Below are positions 60,924-64,000 of a stretch of 64,000 bases of DNA, one piece after another. Source of the DNA: JAGOPY01 sp964619555 (lineage in GTDB: Bacteria; Bacteroidota; Bacteroidia; Bacteroidales; JAGOPY01); assembly GCA_964619555.1 (NCBI GenBank), contig CAZUDV010000005.1, positions 1-64,000 on the forward strand, given 5' to 3'. Position 1 is the first letter of the stretch. Each line of letters begins with the position of its first letter. The notes beneath the pieces were generated by a model. That model saw nothing but the letters and a program-made list of their open reading frames with translations. It was not told where the DNA came from and made no database searches. The position numbers and the translations under genes were made by a program.

Positions 60924-61259
60924 ATGAAAACTTTAAGATTCACCCTGATCGCTTTGCTGGTTGCCTTTGCAGCCGCTACTTTTGCCAACACCGATGGATT
61001 CACTACCAAGCCGGGAAAGAAGATTGTCAATATCAGTCTGCAAGAGGCCGTGAAACTCCCGGGGTTGGTCATTGCGATGTACAACCAGCTCAACGACGAG
61101 TTCCTTAGCAACAACCAGCTGACCTATACCAAAAATGTGGTCTGTGGCGGTGTCATTTTCCGCATCACAGGCACATATGACCAGTGGACGTTGTTTTTCA
61201 GGCACAAGACTCTTGTCAAGGAGGACTACTTTCATTTCGAGATTGACGGGGACAATTAA
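60924..61259 (+). CDS. Small secreted protein, family member C
   Basis: 111 residues. Signal peptide MKTLRFTLIALLVAFAAAT.., cleavage after TFA. Mature part with the shared core IVNISLQEAVKLPGLVIAMY, QLNDEFLSNNQLTY and GVIFRITGTYDQWTLFF. Closest to member B. It has the same AAAAACGGAGGTTATT leader with strong SD. Monocistronic, followed by a hairpin with a T tract. Lies between the response regulator (divergent) and the TPR-HTH regulator (downstream). Confidence 0.88.
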   Translation: MKTLRFTLIALLVAFAAATFANTDGFTTKPGKKIVNISLQEAVKLPGLVIAMYNQLNDEFLSNNQLTYTKNVVCGGVIFRITGTYDQWTLFFRHKTLVKEDYFHFEIDGDN

Positions 61260-61276
61260 TCCATCCATGACTGCTT

Positions 61277-61319
61277 GCCAGGTCGGCCCGCAAAGATTTT
61301 TTGCTGGCTTTTTTTATTT
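61277..61319 (+). terminator. Terminator of small gene C
   Basis: GCC(C)GCAAA pairs with TTTGC(T)GGC around GATTT, with a following run of seven T and more T-rich sequence. Imperfect but well placed. Confidence 0.65.
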
Positions 61320-61352
61320 TTCTTACTTTAGAAGTCGCATTATTAACGAAAA

Positions 61353-63194
61353 ATGAAAAAGGCTCCGGTTGTCTTTTGGCTTTTTACGCTAATCACCCTA
61401 TTGATAGAATCACCTGTTATCTTTGGTAATCCTGGTGATCCGACGGCAAATTACCATCATTTCCTTGACAGCGCCCGCAAAATCTCCGAAGATCAGCCTG
61501 AGATCAGTATCGTCCTGATCCAGGACGCATTAAAAGAATTAGACGAAAAGAAGGATCCGGAATCTGCTTCTAAAGCATATTTTTTAATGGGGGAAGCTTA
61601 TTATTACATGGACAACCTGGATCTTTCCATCAGCAATTATCTAAAATCATATGATATCAACCTCCAGAACGGTCTCGATAAAACCCCGGAACACATCACG
61701 CTGCTCGGCAACCTGGGATTCAACTACGACACCAAAGACCAGAAGATCCTGGCCCTGCAATATTATGAACAGGCGTTGAGAATAGCCCGGGAAATCAACC
61801 AGACCGATGAAATTGCAGCAAACCTGGCCAATATAGGTCAATTGAAAACTTTAATGGGAGATTATACCGGCGCACTGACCCATATGCAAGAAGCACTGGC
61901 TTTGGACAGGCAACTTGGGGACGAATCCATCATTGCGGTCGATCTGAACATAATCGGAAGGATCTATGAATCCATGGGCATGTTCGATAAAGCGGTCCAA
62001 TACCTGGAGCAAGCCCTGGAAACCGACCGAAAGCTCAACCAGGAGGATAAAATCGCCATTCGTTATAACAGCCTGGGGCTGATTTATAAAAGTTGGGGGA
62101 AATATCCTACGGCCCTGGAGTATTTCGACAAGGCCCTGGTTATTGATAAAAAACTGAGAAACCATGAAAAAGTGGCTCTTCGGCAAGCCAATATGGGGAG
62201 TGTCTACCTGGAAATGGGGCAGCCTGATAAAGCCATCGCTTTCCTGGAACAGGGCCTGGTTTATTTTGAAAAGAACGAAATGCCGTCTTATAATGCTAAT
62301 ATTCTGAATGACCTGGGCAGGGCCTATCTCCGGAAGAAAGAATTCCGTAAAGCTGAGGAATCCTTTGTCAGGAGTGTGAAATACAGCAAGGCAGAAGGCA
62401 TGAACGTATTTTTAAAGAACAGCCTGGAGAACCTGTCCAGTCTTTACAATGAGTCCGGTAATTACCAGATGGCGTACCAGACACTGCTGGAGGCCGTTGC
62501 TTTGCGCGACAGCATTTTTAATACAGAAAGTCAGAAAAAACTTGCCGAATTCCAGGCCCAATATGATCTGGAGCGAAAACAGCAGGAAAATGAACTCCTG
62601 AGAAAGGACCAGGAATTATCGGATAAAAGGCATACGGTAACAATCCTGGTATTTTCCACAGCCAGTCTTTTCCTGGGAATGCTTCTGCTCACTTTGTTCC
62701 TGCTGCTTAAAAGCAACCAGAATAAGAGGTTACTGGCAGAAAAAGAAAATGAGCGCTTACGTCAGGACCTCGCGCAACGGAACAAGGAGCTGACATACAA
62801 CGCCATGTGTATCATCAAAAACAATGAAACCGTGGCGAAGATGGTGGAAGTGGTGGAAGACGCCCTCAAAACCGAAAACAATCATGACAATCTGAGGAAC
62901 ATTGTTTATCAGCTTCAGCACCTGGAACTTGACAATAACTGGAAGGAATTCGAGGTCCATTTCATCCAGACCCACCAGGATTTTTATGAGAATCTGCACA
63001 AGCGGTTCCCTGACCTGACCCCGAACGAAAAGAAACTTTGCGCCTTTCTCAGATTGAACATGTCGACCAAAGACATTGCCTCCATCACCCATCAAAGCGT
63101 GCACAGCATCAATGTTGCCCGTACCAGGCTGAGGAAGAAACTTGGCATTGACCAGACCGATGAGAATCTGGTGAATTTTCTTTCTTCATTGTAA
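61353..63194 (+). CDS. Membrane-bound TPR regulator with C-terminal LuxR-like HTH
   Basis: 613 residues. Signal segment (~5-25), about eight TPR units (~35-390; IAANLANIGQLKTLMGDYTGAL type), coiled coil, one transmembrane helix (~430-455, TVTILVFSTASLFLGMLLLTLF), and a cytoplasmic coiled coil. It ends in a LuxR/NarL-type HTH (LTPNEKKLCAFLRLNMSTKDIA, SINVARTRLRKKLGI). The layout is that of one-component regulators common in Bacteroidota: periplasmic TPR sensor, transmembrane helix, DNA-binding tail, with no kinase or receiver. It follows small gene C by ~90 nt after a terminator and may respond to the same kind of ligand as the neighbouring TPR kinases. Confidence 0.9.
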   Translation: MKKAPVVFWLFTLITLLIESPVIFGNPGDPTANYHHFLDSARKISEDQPEISIVLIQDALKELDEKKDPESASKAYFLMGEAYYYMDNLDLSISNYLKSYDINLQNGLDKTPEHITLLGNLGFNYDTKDQKILALQYYEQALRIAREINQTDEIAANLANIGQLKTLMGDYTGALTHMQEALALDRQLGDESIIAVDLNIIGRIYESMGMFDKAVQYLEQALETDRKLNQEDKIAIRYNSLGLIYKSWGKYPTALEYFDKALVIDKKLRNHEKVALRQANMGSVYLEMGQPDKAIAFLEQGLVYFEKNEMPSYNANILNDLGRAYLRKKEFRKAEESFVRSVKYSKAEGMNVFLKNSLENLSSLYNESGNYQMAYQTLLEAVALRDSIFNTESQKKLAEFQAQYDLERKQQENELLRKDQELSDKRHTVTILVFSTASLFLGMLLLTLFLLLKSNQNKRLLAEKENERLRQDLAQRNKELTYNAMCIIKNNETVAKMVEVVEDALKTENNHDNLRNIVYQLQHLELDNNWKEFEVHFIQTHQDFYENLHKRFPDLTPNEKKLCAFLRLNMSTKDIASITHQSVHSINVARTRLRKKLGIDQTDENLVNFLSSL

Positions 63195-63424
63195 ACATAA
63201 CGGATTCATTGAATTACAGTGCAACTCTTAATATTATAACTCAAAACTCAGCAATCTCTTTGCCTGTATCAATAATGTGACTGTCATGATCACGATTGTA
63301 TTAAAGAAGTAGGTAAGTATCTTTTGGTTACCTGGAAGCCTCTTATTAAGTTTGCTTAACCGATCGATTCGGCTTATCGGTCCAACCATCAGCCGTAATT
63401 ATTTAGTGGATGAGGTACAGTTTT

Positions 63425-63574
63425 ATGAAGCAGATCAGACATAAGGGTGAAAAGAACGTTGAAGAAGAGATGCTGAATGGGCTTCGGAAAAAGAGATCAA
63501 AAATATTAGGGGAAAATAAAGCTTTGAAAACGCTGATTGACTCATTGGGGAAGGCTGACAAGAAGGATGTTTAG
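63425..63574 (+). CDS. Possible 49-residue basic protein
   Basis: ATG at 63425 to TAG at 63572-63574. Highly charged (MKQIRHKGEKNVEEEML..), with a heptad-like end (GENKALKTLIDSLGKADKK), so a short coiled coil is possible. A good terminator lies downstream on the same strand, supporting a transcript, but no promoter or SD is clear. It could also be a gene remnant. The remaining flanks (63195-63424 and 63575-63707) show nothing. Confidence 0.4.
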   Translation: MKQIRHKGEKNVEEEMLNGLRKKRSKILGENKALKTLIDSLGKADKKDV

Positions 63575-63707
63575 GATGTAGGATGGGAGGACGGTGGAAC
63601 CATGATGATTGGATGAAATAGAAAACGACACGGCATCCTGGCCATAGGTTTTTTGTAAATAACTAGTTTGATCATATAGGTGAGCAGGCAGATTCATTCT
63701 GCAATCG

Positions 63708-63738
63708 GGGCTATCCTCCCAGAGAGGTAGCCCTTTTT
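63708..63738 (+). terminator. Terminator downstream of the possible small gene
   Basis: GGGCTA-T-CCTC (63708-63718) pairs with GAGG-TAGCCC (63724-63733), one bulged T, then five T. Confidence 0.78.
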
Positions 63739-63801
63739 GCTGGAGATTGGTGAGTGGATAGCGGCCAGTGATTGGTAATTCGTGTTGATGAGAGGATTTA
63801 T

Positions 63802-64000
63802 TTAGATTTCCTGCATCTGGCATTTGATGTCCATGGTAAACGAGATTATGCTGGAACCATTGGCAACATTACGGAATTCTCCGCTCAGGGAGCCTTCAAA
63901 AGAAAAATCGTCAAGCTGGAAGATCGTCAGGGTAGCATCATCATCCTCAAAGTAATATACCACACCATTGATATTCAGGCCGAACTCGATCCATTGGCCT
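63802..64000 (-). CDS. Partial hypothetical protein (C terminus only)
   Basis: An open frame enters from the right edge and ends with TAA at 63802-63804, about 65 residues. The visible part is beta-rich with Asp/Phe patches (VVYYFEDDDATLTIFQLDDF, GEFRNVANGSSIISFTMD) and ends in KCQMQEI. No family recognised. It resembles the C-terminal domain of small Bacteroidota lipoproteins. The start lies beyond the window. Confidence 0.6.
   Translation of the reverse strand, partial: GQWIEFGLNINGVVYYFEDDDATLTIFQLDDFSFEGSLSGEFRNVANGSSIISFTMDIKCQMQEI

Noticed and set aside
63542..63823. 93-codon frame on the minus strand near the right end
   Set aside because: It crosses the + strand terminator at 63708-63738 and overlaps the end of the partial gene at 63802; no coding signature.

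Overview
The window looks like a chromosomal segment of a Bacteroidota (Bacteroidales-like) bacterium, probably uncultured and anaerobic or microaerobic. The evidence is internal. Promoters match the phylum's TTTG-N19-21-TAnnTTTG pattern. Several large secreted proteins end in type IX secretion (T9SS) C-terminal domains of the YPNP type. There are periplasmic-TPR histidine kinases with NarL-type regulators, a FISUMP lipoprotein and mostly SD-less leaders. No ribosomal or other marker allows a finer placement.

Layout: (1) 1-4.2 kb holds a complete type II-C-like Cas9 on the minus strand, with a divergent tracrRNA gene just upstream that has a canonical promoter and terminator; the array and cas1/cas2 are not in the window. 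(2) 4.3-19.5 kb is mostly cell-surface and secreted proteins: a GH29 fucosidase, a beta-helix T9SS protein, an outer-membrane barrel, a matrixin-like metalloprotease, an esterase, an Omp28-like T9SS protein, an 18-unit 16-residue repeat protein, an arylsulfotransferase-like T9SS protein, a potassium channel and a GNAT. A tRNA-Thr(CGT) is fused head-to-tail with a RibD-C-type reductase gene. (3) 19.6-28.3 kb holds a 19-heme cytochrome c fused to a cytochrome b, a BKACE enzyme, a GT2 transferase, and an overlapping operon of sulfotransferase, DegT aminotransferase, ATP-grasp ligase and NeuD-like acyltransferase. (4) 28.3-35 kb holds a secreted protein with a PL-W-A tail, a TPR histidine kinase bracketed by two small paralogous proteins, and a large secreted protein. 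(5) 35-48 kb holds a 2003-residue mosaic adhesin-like T9SS protein, a NarL-type response regulator with two tandemly duplicated TPR kinases, and a FISUMP lipoprotein. (6) 48-56 kb holds an S74-type protein, a foldback element next to tRNA-Pro(CGG), a GH127 arabinofuranosidase and more secreted proteins. (7) 56-63 kb holds a second TPR-kinase/NarL-regulator pair interspersed with small, individually terminated genes, three of them paralogous secreted proteins, followed by a membrane-bound TPR-HTH regulator.

The most unusual signal is regulatory. Five small-gene promoters share a block ending in CyGCyA placed exactly 28 nt upstream of the first base of a TAnnTTTG-like -7 box (29.5, 56.1, 59.2, 59.6 and 60.8 kb). 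These genes lie beside two closely related periplasmic-TPR kinases and one NarL-type regulator. A second, unrelated promoter block (CCC-N4-GGGTTATT, then 21-22 nt, then nAATTTTR) precedes the other response regulator, the giant adhesin and the FISUMP lipoprotein. I infer two separate TPR-kinase regulons. In the first, small periplasmic proteins may act as ligands or feedback subunits for the TPR sensors. This is a hypothesis from sequence alone.
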